Origin: Fasciolopsis buskii
Taxonomy: Eukaryota > Platyhelminthes > Trematoda > Plagiorchiida > Fasciolidae
Reading direction: 5' to 3'
DNA: 64,000 nt
Assembly (NCBI GenBank): GCA_008360955.1
Contig: LUCM01004871.1
Location: 7,352 to 71,351, forward strand
Position numbers and translations under genes: made by a program. The notes under the pieces were generated by a model that was not told the origin of the DNA, did no database searches, and saw only the letters and a program-made list of their open reading frames with translations. Numbering within the stretch: the first letter of the stretch is position 1; each line of letters begins with the position of its first letter. This document shows, piece after piece, positions 1 to 12,080 of this stretch.

Positions 1-104
1 AGTATTACGATCGCACAATTCTCATCCATTGTCGCTGCTTTCCTTGCCCAACGGACTATGCTTTCAGGTCTTTCGAGGTTTATACTGCCTTTTTGATGTC
101 CAGT

Positions 105-300
105 CTGGTTTTCGCTCATCTCCATTCGGTTATCACATCCATATTGATCCTCATCTCCAACAAATAAACTCCCTTGATTTTCGAGGATCCCGGCAAACAG
201 GCGTCGACAGCCACTGCCCTCCAGCCGTATTTCGCGTTCGCGATGCGCACCTCTGTTGCATTCAAACATAGTATTGCTCGCAGTGCTGGACTGGAAATCA
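105..300 (+). repeat. Dispersed repeat X, left copy (diverged)
   Basis: This stretch is recognisably homologous to the reverse complement of about 16905-17115. Shared blocks include the sequence around 'catccat.ttgatc' and the following 'ttttc..gg..cccgg' segment. Both copies translate into related but frame-broken peptides (here GYHIHIDPHLQQI, there GYYIHVDLLLHRI), so it may be a fragment of a coding mobile element. The family was not identified. Confidence 0.5.
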
Positions 301-652
301 GCCACAGAAAAATCTTTGCGAACCATTATCTAGCTTTGAGTTAAAGCCCCGTGCTCGGAAAATCATATTGCCTGTTATGATCTTGCGAGAGAAAACACAT
401 CGCATTGTATGTTTGGTTTCCGTTTTCCGTGTCTTCGCTGTGTCTTCTTTGCACAGTTTTGAACTTGCCTTGCGCATAACTCCCGAAAAAAAACCAACAA
501 ACCTGTCAAGTTTATTATGGTTGCTCTCAATCCCTCCCCCTTCTACTCATATTTTTCGTATTTTCTCTGCATCATCTCTGTAAAAGCTTGATCTTGCTTT
601 GCGCATGCCTCTCGCAAATGGAGGAATAAATTTTGTTGTTATTATTTTTGCA

Positions 653-1001
653 GATAAGCATCTAGCTGCTTTGTCGGACGGTCGGGGTAGTGGCGCATCG
701 GACTGTCCACTTTTGCTTCACCAGCCACCCCTCTTTTTCAACATGTCCCTCCCAACCGCGCACCTGGTACGTATGCTTACTTCCAAAGCAACTGCCAGCC
801 TTCTCTTTTCTTAATTATTCTTGGACGCTTACTGAAACTACCATGTGGCACAAGTTGCCATCGTCATCTTCGAGCAAAAATTGCTGGTCTTCATATGCTC
901 CTGCTTCTCCATTTCCTCCTCTTCATGAATTCTCGTGGCTAAACCTGTCCTACCATCCAGAACACGCAGCCATCCGCAGCCCATGCAGTTGTGCCCTTTC
1001 C
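653..1001 (+). repeat. 349-bp repeat Y, left inverted copy
   Basis: The segment from AGATAAGCATCTAGC to GTGCCCTTTCC reappears almost unchanged as the reverse complement of 17244-17593. Identity stops abruptly at both ends, and the flanks are unrelated. Neither copy has recognisable target-site duplications. The left edge follows 'ttttgcag', and inside a CACCTG|GTACGT donor-like site occurs, so part could be a duplicated exon (frame DKHLAALSDGRGSGASD is open in both). No known family was recognised. The high identity implies a recent event inside otherwise old repeats. Confidence 0.75.
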
Positions 1002-1083
1002 GATACTTCTGGGACCGATGTAATGCTGCTGCTTCGCAAATTCGCAAAGACAAAAGACTTAACGATAGTGCACACTTGAAGAC

Positions 1084-1202
1084 AAAATCTCGTCTTAAAA
1101 TCTGGGACGAAACAACCCAAGTGCCGAAAAACATGGCACATAGAACAGAAGTGGGGGAATCAACTAAAATGGATCACATCTCAGGCCTGACGGCTCTAAA
1201 TA
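1084..1202 (+). repeat. Short direct repeat, copy 1
   Basis: A block containing TTAAAATCTGGGACGAAACA and 'catggcacatagaacagaagtg' occurs here and again at about 2168-2290 in the same orientation, 1.08 kb apart, with small differences. Function and family are unknown. Confidence 0.7.
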
Positions 1203-2167
1203 GTCCGGAACCAAACAGGCGCATCACGCAACTACACCTACCGCTTTGTTGGACTTCGCAAACTCAACAAGCAATATCAGCACAGCTGTTTCAAAAAGTC
1301 TTCCTACATTTAGGCCATTCCAAACACAAAAATTTAAAATGCTCTTGCCGTAGACGATGCAGAAAACGCCCTTGTATCATGTCAACCGCGCGCTATTCGT
1401 TCCGGAGTGCAGGATGATCTTTTGTACTACCGTCCCTCTATAGGCTTGCCCGATGGTGATCATCCATCGCTGGCTCCAAGCACCGAGTTATCAGCACACG
1501 AGCCTGGTGTTCTTACCAGGGGATCGCAATCTCCACCTACAGCCCATTTTTACGTACCTTTGAGAAGTTGTGAGGGGACGGACGAATCAATGAGCCTTGG
1601 TGATTCGGATCGATACATGTTTTCTCACGGCTGTGCTAATCATGTACCGTATATCTCTTCTTGATAGAACTTCGTCGAAAGCTGACATGATAGAACAGAC
1701 CCCTTAATGCAATTTTATTTCTTGTAATAAATTTCTTCGTACACACTTACAGCATTTGTTTTTGGGAATCGAATTCCCTATGACTTTTATCTGACTTCGT
1801 TTTGTTTCGTTGAGGGAATTCTCCCGATCTCCTTTATCGGGTCTTTCTTTTCTGAGTGGATTCGATCACGCGAAACAGTGAGCTGTCATGATAAACTTTG
1901 CATCTCTGTTATTATTTTCATATTTTAATAATTGTTAGGCTGGACCTTGTTCTTGCTGCGCTAGTGATCCCATTCGGACATATGATCCAAAACGTTTCAA
2001 ACTGAATTTTCTTACTCAACGGTTTTGCGTCATTCGTGATGCGTTTTGCACTTTCTTTAAAAGTAATTAAACGGTGATGATGCATGCCCATAACCACCGA
2101 TAAGTGCTTTGCTGCAAAAGTGAACCATTTAGCACGACGGAGTGGTAAGTCACAGGTCCGACAGAGC
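1203..2167. other. No gene recognised
   Basis: I see no convincing exon, repeat family or RNA gene here. Open frames are short and unlike known proteins. Confidence 0.5.
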
Positions 2168-2290
2168 AAAATCCCCTGTCTTAAAATCTGGGACGAAACA
2201 ACTCAAGAGCCGAAAAAACATGGCACATAGAACAGAAGTGTGAGAACCAAATTAACCAGACTGCATCGCTTACGGCTTACGGCTCTAAAC
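2168..2290 (+). repeat. Short direct repeat, copy 2
   Basis: Second copy of the block at 1084-1202. It shares the TCTGGGACGAAACAAC and ACATGGCACATAGAACAGAA segments. The following sequence 'ggctctaaa' is also shared, and then the copies diverge. Confidence 0.7.
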
Positions 2291-2985
2291 AACCCAAAGC
2301 AGCTAGAGTCACAGGTCTATCGCATGAAGGAGGCGGGGCCCATTGGGCAAAAGCAGGATGTTGATGCAGCGTAATTGCTTTTAGCCGGGACTCAGCAGTG
2401 GCAAGTTCGGATAAGAAATACGAAGGCAATATGGAACGAACACATCCCGATGGCTGGCCCGCACCCAGCGGTGCCGATTATCAGATAACTCCGAGTGCGT
2501 TTATAACGACGTTTCCAGAGACAGCAGCCCAGACCCCTTCTGGTTGGGTTTACCAGTGGGTAGTGGCGAGATTTCTTGTTGTTCCGAGTGGACACATTGT
2601 TGCAACAATCAAATGGGTGCCAAGGTATCATACCAAATAGACCGATATACATGGGCCTGATGGTTAAGCCCCATGTAGCAGACTGAAATTCCACTAAAAA
2701 TGAACTTGGAGGTTTCAAACTGGCGCTGTACAGGATGGAAACGATACAGAGGAAACGCGAATAACATAAATCAAGGGTGATAAGGGCATGATTTCAATCT
2801 TGGCTTACTCGGGACGAGTACCGAAAGGTATAATCGGATTCTGTAGGGCAGTCGTGTGCCAGTGAGAAAGCCGTTTCACAAGATCATATAGACACTCATG
2901 GGACCGTTAGTAAACAGCAGGCTGCGAGTGTTCAAGGTCATCAAATGTGCGCATCGTCGGCTCAAAACCTAAGCAGAGCTCACTG
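2291..2985. other. No gene recognised; one unplaced 80-codon frame
   Basis: A plus-strand frame at 2398-2640 is open but has no recognisable domain and no clear splice context. It may be non-coding. The stretch ends where homology to the old LINE tail begins. Confidence 0.4.
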
Positions 2986-2989
2986 AATT

Positions 2990-5100
2990 CATATACGGCT
3001 GGCGGTAAGCTAGATTGAGAAATGCTATGGAGAAGAAATGTTTGTGTAGGAAGTAAAAACAGTTTTTAAATAAACCAGTCGTAAATATCTTCTATGTTGT
3101 CATTTTTTGTCCCAGTTTTCGATCTCAGCCTCCAGTATGGTTGGGAAATCTAAGGGATCGCACAGGCCATTCCAGCGGCAAAATTGATCGTGCTTTTTCC
3201 CAGATGCAAAGTCCATCTAAGTAGGAGTATATGAGACGATCAGCCGTGCAGTTTCCATGGAAAGGACCAATACTCCAGCGCCAGGTTAGACTAGCATTAC
3301 CCTAGAGGGAGTACGTAGCCGGTAGATTTGGGTTTACCCATGCGACGGCGGAACCGGTAACAGCGCTTGCATTCTCGGTGCGAGATCTGCAACATAAAAG
3401 AGAGAGGTTGTCTGGCCTGGGTACCAGCCTGGGTTTATGATGATTATTGAACCAGAGGCAGCAGAAATGGAACGAAATCTTTCTATTGCGTAAAAGTTGA
3501 TAACTAGAACTCAGTTGTGGCAGTAGTTTTGAGGTTACCAAGCGCGGTATTTCTCATGCCGCGAATCCAATAAAGAGGATAAAATGATATGTTTGGGGAG
3601 ATTACGGCGACCGAAGGGTGTTTAAAGTCACAATGTGATGAGAGCATTGATTCATCCAATGGCATGTTGACATGTCGGTCAGTCCACTTTTGGGAACTGC
3701 TCAATGGTTAGTCACGTATGCCAATGTTTACCAGCGTACATCCAATACAGGGAGAAGAGAAGGCCAAAGAGGGTGGTAGCGTCAAGTTGTGAGGAAGTGA
3801 TGTAAAAAGAGGCGAAGCTGAATTCCGAGAACATCAGAAGGTGGTGTGGTGAAAACTCTGTCATACACTAAAATTCTAAATCATGATCGCAGGCGTCGTC
3901 CAGTCTAATGTTTGCTTGTGTCAGGTTAATTAAGAGAGAGGCATGTAGTAACTTTGCCCGCTGGGCCCTGGACCGGGCTAAATTTGGGAATAAAGGCAGG
4001 AAAATGGGGTGTCTGTCACAGCACAGGGTAAGCAACGGTGACGAATGTTGCCCCGATTTACGGTCCAGTCGACTGTGGTATACAAAGAACTAGACACGGG
4101 AGACTACCAGCGTTATGCTTGACATTTGCAGCAGAATGAGCGTTATTATGGCAAATAATAAAGATGAATGCAGTGTTTAACTCAAGCGGACTAAGCAATA
4201 ATGTTTCAAGACCAAGTAGCTTGCATCTGGCCCTGTAGGTTAGGCTGGATGAAGGACCAGGGAGTTTTCTAGCCAACGCCTGCTGCACATTCTCCACTGC
4301 AGTTTGATCAAATTTGCACATGCATGAAGATAATCGGGTGCTATTTGAGATGTAACCTAGCGCGGAACTTGAAGACGATAGGCCTGCAATCCTGAGTGCG
4401 GAATGCCCCTAGGGTCATTGAGGGGGTTCTTGTAGCGTCAGTGGGTTAGTGGTGAGCTTGCTCAAGAGAGTCAAAAGGACAGGATAACTGTGGCCCTAAA
4501 TCCCTAACCGAGATAGTTACTGAAATGGTCTTGCCACTTAGGTAGACGGAGCCCACGGAAATATTTCATTATTGTTATTAGAGAACTGTTGTCAGCGGAG
4601 CACTTTACAAGCCGCTTGGAACACCGGTTACGAAGAGAATTTAGGTCTCCATTAATAAGGGCAAATATGGACTTGAATAAACTACCTTAAATTGATTAGA
4701 CTGATTTGACGTCATCAGCAAGTAGGAATGGTATGACATGAAGAATAATTGTAAAGGTGTCACTAGCAGAAGGGAACCATAGGTTTTACTGTGAATAACC
4801 CCAAAGTTAATACCCCTGGGCCGCGGAAAACAACCGTTAATACTGACTACTTGGAAGTGATGAGAGAGGCAATATGATAACGATAATGGAGGTCCCTTTG
4901 TGATGGTAAAGTAGCGCGGGAAGTGAGGATCAAGAAGAGATTCAGAATTAATGAAGGTCTGGACAAGAAGGGTGAAATGGAACCGGTGGGGTGCGATCAG
5001 GCCCCGACCTGTAGAATGGCTTAGCAGATTTCATCACTGCCATGATGACAGTAAAGTCGAATGAAATTAAAGGTAAGCTAGCCGAAGTCAGTGTTGGACG
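2990..5100 (-). mobile_element. Old CR1/jockey-group LINE, copy A (3' half, decayed)
   Basis: On the minus strand this carries the remains of a LINE reverse transcriptase. At 4700-4740 it reads HVIPFLLADDVKSV, the catalytic (F/Y)xDD box of motif C in LADD form. Near 4170-4320 it reads VQQALARKLPGPSSSLTYRA then RCKLLGLETL, the typical C-terminal 'RKL-LSYxERCKLLGLE' region. The tail side (about 3030-3490) aligns with the tail of copy B at about 7560-7990, for example 'cattccagcggca', 'gaaaggacc' and 'ccggtaacagcgc'. Stops and shifts break the frame throughout. The upstream RT and endonuclease could not be traced beyond about 5.1 kb. Confidence 0.7.
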
Positions 5101-7485
5101 GATTTCAGAAGGTAACAGGTTGCTGGTAATGTGACTAGAAAAGAATTACGGTTTGAATCCTTCCACAATGTCCACGAGGGGCTCTATGGGTTTTGCGTAG
5201 AATATGATGAATTTTGGAATGACCAAGGAGTTGGGCTGCAAACGAGCTTTGAAAATGTGGAAAGTCCCTCAAACTGGGTTTAGCGATCCAAGAGTTATCT
5301 TTTCCTGCCTTTTGAACCACTTGCGAGCGCTTAAGGCGGAAAGACTTCTGTTTTATTGGACTTTCTGGGCCATCAAAAGTTTCGTCTGGATCTGACAGAG
5401 TTTACTAGGCCTCTTGGTTTTATGTTCTGTTATCGGGGTGGATAGACGAGTAATGGTAAAAAGATTTTTGCATACAGGTCATCCGCCGCATTCTGCGGGT
5501 CAGGCGATAAGAAGATAGGCCAATCGAAGGTTCGCAGAGCGCCAAGGATTTCGTCCTATTTGCTCGGTATGCAGGAAAAGGCAGTAATTTGGGTACAACT
5601 GGGTCACGAAGAGGGAAGATACACGTGATCATCTAATGGTTACTCCCAGGGAAGAGGTTTTCTACAGAAGCCTTGGATTCTGGAAAGCCACGCGCAAAAT
5701 TCTGGGTCTAAAATAATAAAATGCCTTGCGAAACTGGTCACGTGCTAAGCCTGTCCATCAGCACGTGTTTCAAGTAAAAAGTCCTGTAGGGTTTGTGAAG
5801 CGTAAAACGACGGTAAGCAAATTTTGGAGCATTGATGTCACCCGTAATCTTTTACGGTTGTAGGGGAGACTAGAATGTTAAATACAGGCTTGTGTGAGAC
5901 GAGAGATATCAGAAGTATTAGAGTTTGGTGGTGGGTATAAACATTTTATGCAGACTGAGTGCTCGTACGATTGCATGTGAAGCCAAACTGTGTCAGGGAT
6001 AGAATCAAGCAATGCATGCTGGTGGGTGAAAGCTGTGGAGCTACTTTAGGTAGGCTGGGATTCCACCAAATCTACTGTTTGATCTGGTGGTTTGACAGGG
6101 ACTGTAACCCGTCAACAAAAAAGAACCAGTGGAGCTGTGTTCGGGTAAGTAAGCTTCCGCAATTGGCATAATATCGCTAGAGTTATCGGCTGCCACCGTT
6201 CTAAGCTTCCTTATTCTATCAGTTAGAGAACAGGAGTTTAGGAGGTGTATAGAAAATTCACCGGAACGCTTAAGTTCATGTGATATCCAAAAGATGGATT
6301 CTGTAGGGGCCAGGTGGTCAACGGTTACATCACCAATTCCCATGGTGTATAACTGTGGCGAGGAAGTAAATCTAGTCCGGTAAATTATACTGGTCGACGA
6401 GGGACTGCATATGTTACCGGATTTGTGGGCTGAATCTGAGGATGATTAAAGCTTGGAAGTCAATAAACGGAGTTTCAGAGTATTTCGGTGTCGGTGTTAT
6501 GGTATCAGTGGGGGTAGAACAACATTAGGTGTTCCATTGGTGTTAGTGTCTAGGAGGAACTGGCGATCTAGGGGGTGTTGATGGGGCTTTGAAAATGCCG
6601 GGGAAAATCCGATTATCAGGTGTTGCACGTGTTTGTTGGAGCAGAAGTTACCTTAAGAAGTCGCATTAATGTGAAAAGCGGAGTTCGTCAGGTGAGGCAG
6701 TTGAGGTAAGTGCGGGAAGACAGTGGGCTGACAAAGTATCTTCATGATAGGTTGTGAATCAGCGGACGAAACGCAGGTGTCTAAAGTGTGCCAGGTAAGC
6801 TGGGGAAGACACAGAGCTATATCAATCAAATTTATTAGAATAAGGTTAGTTGGGGTGAAGGTTTCGGGGTACAGGAGTAGGAAGAGGGCATTGAAGTGTC
6901 AGAAAGAACCTAAATAAAGTTTCTAAGTAAGGGGGTGAAGAGCTATTTGGCACGCTTTAAATATGGGGGCTTTGGCGTAGTATTGGATGATGAAGAAAAA
7001 ACGTGAATAACGGAAGTCAGAAAGGATGTGGCGATATATGCTACGTTGAATTACGCGGTAGGTGCAGTCAAAATCTTCAAAGCCATACACAGTGCAAAAG
7101 TACGAGAGACAAAAATCAGAATTGAAAAAACCTCCTTGCATAATTATACGGGGTATTCTGGAACTGTTACTGAGCAATGGAATGCAAGTCATTTAGTGTT
7201 TAAGTGCACTAAACGTGCGTGTCGCTAGCGCAACACTTAACACGAGCAAACCGACAGATGTGAAAGTATGGCAGAAGCACAAACGTCAGGATTGGACGTG
7301 ATGGACAGAAATGTTAGGCTGAGGAGATGAAGATCAGTGCGGATATAGAAACTGGATGGAGATTAAGCAAAACCAAGTATTGTTGTGAAAAGTGAATAAG
7401 GAAATCACATACAACAAAACAAAAGGGCCGATAGAATGCTGAATAATGTTCAGAAATGCTATCCGAAGAACAAGATTTCACATAA
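5101..7485. other. Unassigned, probably the 5' part of old LINE copy A
   Basis: No gene or clear domain is seen. Its position between two same-strand LINE copies suggests decayed sequence upstream of copy A's RT, but I could not confirm endonuclease motifs. Confidence 0.3.
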
Positions 7486-7489
7486 GTTC

Positions 7490-9900
7490 TGCAGAAAGAA
7501 AATGCGGAACACTCGGGACTAAAGATTTCACCTCTATGCGGCTAGCGGGCAAACTGGACAGAGAGTTGCAATGAAGGAAACATTTGTGCAAGATTTAAAA
7601 ATGTTTTAAATACACCAGTTGAGGATGTTCTCTATACCGTCATTTTTGTTGACGCAGTTTTTGATTTTATAAGGCGCACAAAGCATTCCAGCGGCAGCAG
7701 TAACTGTTTTCGACTAATCATCAGGATCCACCTCAGTTGGAGTATCCGAGGGGATCAGTGAAGTGGTTTATATTGAAAGGACCGGTAATCAAGCACCATA
7801 TCTGTCTAGCAGCGTCCTAGGAGGATCGAGAGGCTAATGGATCCGGATTTGCCATTAGATGGGCGCAACTGGTAACAGCGCGTACAGTCTGGGTGTGGAA
7901 TCTGAAAAATAGAAGGTAGAGACGCAGCCTGGCTTGGGTGGCTGCTTGGGATTAAGTTGTTTAATAAACGGTAGAGAAGTAGAGGCTTCATCCAACCTAA
8001 AGTTGACCGCGTGAATGAAAAATTAGGCCAAGAAGTAAATGTCGAAGTATGAGGTAGGATTGATGAAGGAGGATAGAGTTAAGCTGGGTTGGCCTTAAGC
8101 CAACCTTTGAAGGGTGTATTGGTGACACATCAAACTGGTGCACTTGTTAATAATAAAGAATTTATGTGATGGAGTGACCAGGATTGCACTGGGGTCAGGT
8201 TGCCATAATGACACAAGGTAACTGAGCTGCAAACAGTAGGTAACTGCGCCAGATTACCAAGTTAAGCTTCTGCCGGTTGTCATAGTCAGTGTGCTCTGCG
8301 CTGCTGACCGAATACGGAGAATGGGATCGTAAATGGATAGTTGTGGAGGTTGATATATTGAGATAAGAGTAAAAGGTGGACCACGGCATAGCTCAGTCTA
8401 TTTCTGTTGATTTCTCTCCATTTCCTAACGGAGCTGCGGGACGAATGGTATAAGAGCCAAGTCGTTGGTGTTTCCAGTCTTAAGAAAGAAACCAGTATGA
8501 GGTGGCACTGTTTTGGGCACCCAATATGGGTTCAGGTAAAAGTCTGGGTGGCCTTCAAAAGCTTGGTCGGGATTGACATTGGTCCCAGTTAAGCTGAGAA
8601 ATGGGAATACGTTGAGAATTTTGGACAATAACATCTTAAATTATGTTACACTCTGGCAGGACGGTACATGGTCTGGTACTCCATTCCACAAGGTAAAGTA
8701 AACAGTGGCGAAGAACTTTGACCTAAAAAAACTCTTTGGAATGTGGCATTCCGAGGGAAAACAGTCGATCCCTGATGGAGAAAAACTCGTTGGCGACTCG
8801 GATGGGGCTTCCAGCCGTGTGTGCTTGTGACCTTAAGAGCTTGGAAAGGACTGTGAGGTGAAGTCTAACACGAAGTGACCAAAGAGGGTCAAATTGCAGC
8901 AGCTCGCATCGTCCTCTGTAACTAAGGCTTGATGTTGGACCCAGAAGCTTCTTTGTGAATTTCCGTTGTGCTTTTCCTATGGCGACACGATCAACCCTGG
9001 GCATGTTCGAAAAATTATCGGGCAGTAATCCAGTTGCGGTCTATAATGTGATCTGCATAGCATCAGCCTTCATCTAAGAGTGCGGAGTGTTTAATCAATG
9101 AAGCCATTAGTCCAGTTTGCGTTGGCAATATGACAAATATCTTTCTCGTGGAAGTTGAATGCGGAGTAGTGTGGGCCTAGAGTTTTTACACACTGAGTGG
9201 TTAGTATTGGGAGACGGTTTAGCAAGAGCCTAAACGGTGGAACGTGACACTTATAGGCAAGAACAGCGCTCTTAATGGCAGAAAATTGCATCGCTTATTG
9301 CCCACCACTCGTCTAATGAGTTTAAATCCTCCATGATACTGGCTGTTTGGAGTGAAGAAAATGGCTCAAAAAATAGACTATCTTGATGTCGTCGGCGAGT
9401 AAGAAAGGTGTGCCGTGGCATATTGCTCGAGAGATGTTGTTCATGTAGAGCAGGAATAGTAAGAGGCCAAGGAAAGTTATTTGTATTACACTACTATCGA
9501 TTGGCTAGGGTTGTGATAGGGTTAGGGTTATACTGACTACTTGAGAGCTGTCAGAGAGGTAGGAGGCTAACCAGGAAAAAAGCCGATCTGCAAAGCGGTA
9601 GGATTTGATTTTTATTAACGTTCGTTCATGGGGCACACAATGGAATGCCTTGGTTATGTCAAGGAAAGTCATTATAATGGCATTTTCTTATCGACATTTA
9701 GAATAACCAAGTTAAAAAACAAATTGGCATGAAGTACGGGATCTGTGCCTAAGAAAGCCATGCTGAAATTCCTCAATTAAGTCGCTGGTCGTGGGAAAGT
9801 CAATTAGCTTGTCCATGACAATGCTCTCGATGAGTCTGGCCAGGATGGATGTTTGGTTTATTGGACGGTAGTATTTGCTAGACGGCTACGGTTAAAGGCA
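7490..9900 (-). mobile_element. Old CR1/jockey-group LINE, copy B (RT and 3' end)
   Basis: The minus strand shows successive RT motifs in order: YRPINQTSILARLIESIVMD (about 9790-9870), QHGFLRHRS (about 9750), motif A TFLDITKAFHCVPHE (about 9620-9680), LASYLSDSSQ (about 9550), LGLLLFLLYMNN (about 9430-9470) and motif C LLADDIKIV (about 9370-9400). The C-terminal region reads AQRKFTKKLLGPTSSLSYRG and RCELLQFDPLW (about 8890-8990) and ends near YFTLWNGVPDHVPS (about 8650-8700). These are diagnostic for CR1/jockey/L2-like LINEs. At least one stop (near 9510) and several shifts make it inactive. It is a diverged relative of copy A, in the same orientation about 4.6 kb away. Confidence 0.85.
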
Positions 9901-12080
9901 TAACAAGGCGTTCTTGGGAAGGTTATCATCTGCATGGTTATGCAGCTAGCGCTTCACGCTTGGACTGCCAAATTTGGCAAATTTATGTAGGCACGTTTGC
10001 GGGGTCGCTGGACGGGCGAAGAAGAGTGGACTTCATCCAGATCGGCTGGTATCGGTTGCCACCAAAGAAGCTGAGGTCTTGAGTTTGCCGCTTTTGCAGC
10101 GGATGTAGGTGGGGTGGGGTATCACCAACATCTGTAGATTTATTTTCGGATGGATCAGTAACAGTTTTGTGGGGTCAAGAGTTTAGACAGGTTTCAGCGG
10201 CGTAAGTAAAGAAGAGGCTGACCGCGCGGATTGTTCAAAGGAGCAGATTTCGTTGAATGCTGCGCAACTATTGCCTGCAGGTAGGTCCGTCAATGCTCAC
10301 CGAGCACGGGATAGTGAGATGGTGAGGTCTATCGCAGGGACGAGGCAAGATATCTGAAATCCTCACGGTAGGCTGTGGATTTGTTCTGTTAGAAAGACCC
10401 TATATAGCAGCTTAGTTTTCAGAGGGGGAGCACCCTATGCAACCGAAGTTTTGCCGACTTCAGAAGTTGTGATGAACTTCTTTGGCCGCAAAACATACCC
10501 CTGAATAAGAGTCTTAACAATGAGATTGTTGGTAGTAGTGTCCTTGGATCCATCGATGACGCTGGCTAAAAAGGTAAGTTTAAATAACAAACATTTGTTC
10601 TGTTGGACTTTGTTTTCCAGGTCCATCCGACATTTTGATACATCCAGAGATTAGGCACAAGATTTATCAAATATATCGACAAGCACAACTGTGCGTGTGC
10701 TAGTGGAAATTCGATTTTTTTCAGGGTTTTCCGGGTACAGCGTTGCAGCACTCAGTCGTTTTGGCTCTGCTGATAAGGGTACAGTAGGCATGGTGTGAGT
10801 TAGGAACGTCTGAAAGTCGCATGCGATAATATACAAGTTTGATAACTTCCAAACAGAATTGCGGGAGCGTGCAGATAAAAAGATAAGTAGACGGGCCATT
10901 CAGCGAGTTTGCTCTTAAAAGTAAATTAGAATACCAATGGAGTTTGTGATATTCGGCACAAAGGAGTTTGCCTTAAGGCCAGGCTGAGGCTGAAAATTTA
11001 ACGGTCCAAGTTTCAAGTGAATATTGGCAAAACGATTTTTGAGATTTGATGCCAAAGGTTGATGCCCAGAAAATTTCACGGAATTTCTCTATCCAGGGAA
11101 TGGTTCTAATTCTGGTAAAAATGCCAAAAATAGCGCCATAATATGGTATAACAATAGTCATAACTGACAGTGAGGAGCGGTGCACCGCAGGACCGAAGCA
11201 CAAGAAAAATTGCGGTGGCTACCCAACCAGCGGTAGCTGCGAATAAGAGCTGGACAACCGCCGCAGATAGCCGTACGCTGGGCCAAACAGAAAGAGCGGT
11301 TCCAGCGGACGGGCGGGCAGACTGAAACAATTTTGGTTTCGGACTGACTTGCAACGGGATCCAACAGTATCCCCACGGTACCTCCTAAAGCCTGGGGAAA
11401 GTCGCAGGGGTCACCTTCCGGGATAAAATACCAGGTTATCTCAATGAAGCTGCTTTCAAGGAAAGCACCACGGAAAGTACACCAAGTATCGTAAGTGAGA
11501 AAGAATGTTTGCAAACAGGCCATGATTAGGGTGCGCTGGCACTCGTAGAGTTTGGGGGAAATGGAGTGAGTTAACCTCAATGTCTACGGGATTCCATGTA
11601 ATCCCCATTACAAAAATGTAAGACAGTAATAGCCTACAGAATATCCGTAGAGGGGAGTAGATGTCATAGAAAAAATGTAAAATGGATGGTGGGCAAATAC
11701 ACATCAAAATCTCACAAACAGAGAGGAGCCGATCGCAATGCGTTCGGCTGGCGTACAGGTAACCTCATGCCTTTTCACATTCCTTAAAGTTCTGAACAAA
11801 AATGGGCACGTCGTAAATGGGTTTGTGCTTTCGTTGTAGATTGGACCACCAGTTGAGGACTTTGTCTTGCGTTAGAGCGGGCTGAGAATTGAAGAAGTAA
11901 GAAGGGCTGCAGGGTGGACATTTTGGTTGCCCCAGCCCAGAATAAAGTTGTGCAGTCATCAGAATGGGAATATTCAGGCAAAAAGAAACGTCTGTTCCTC
12001 TTGAGATTAATTAAAGCAGTCGGAATCTGCCTTAACGGCGTTTAAAATAAGAAGAGTAATAGGAACTCAACAGAAGAGGG
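9901..12080. other. No gene recognised between two LINE remnants
   Basis: This interval lies upstream of minus-strand LINE copy B and upstream of plus-strand LINE remnant C, so it probably holds the decayed 5' ends of one or both. Long minus-strand frames at 11158-11580 have no domain I recognise and a composition unlike a real protein. Confidence 0.35.

Noticed and set aside
9505..9530. Telomere-like TAGGGTTAGGGTTA
   Set aside because: Only two units, lying within the reading frame of LINE copy B; chance or coding sequence.
11158..11580. 140-codon minus-strand frame as a gene
   Set aside because: Composition is unlike a protein (many Cys, Trp and His in scattered places), with no domain, no splice context and overlapping frames on the same strand.
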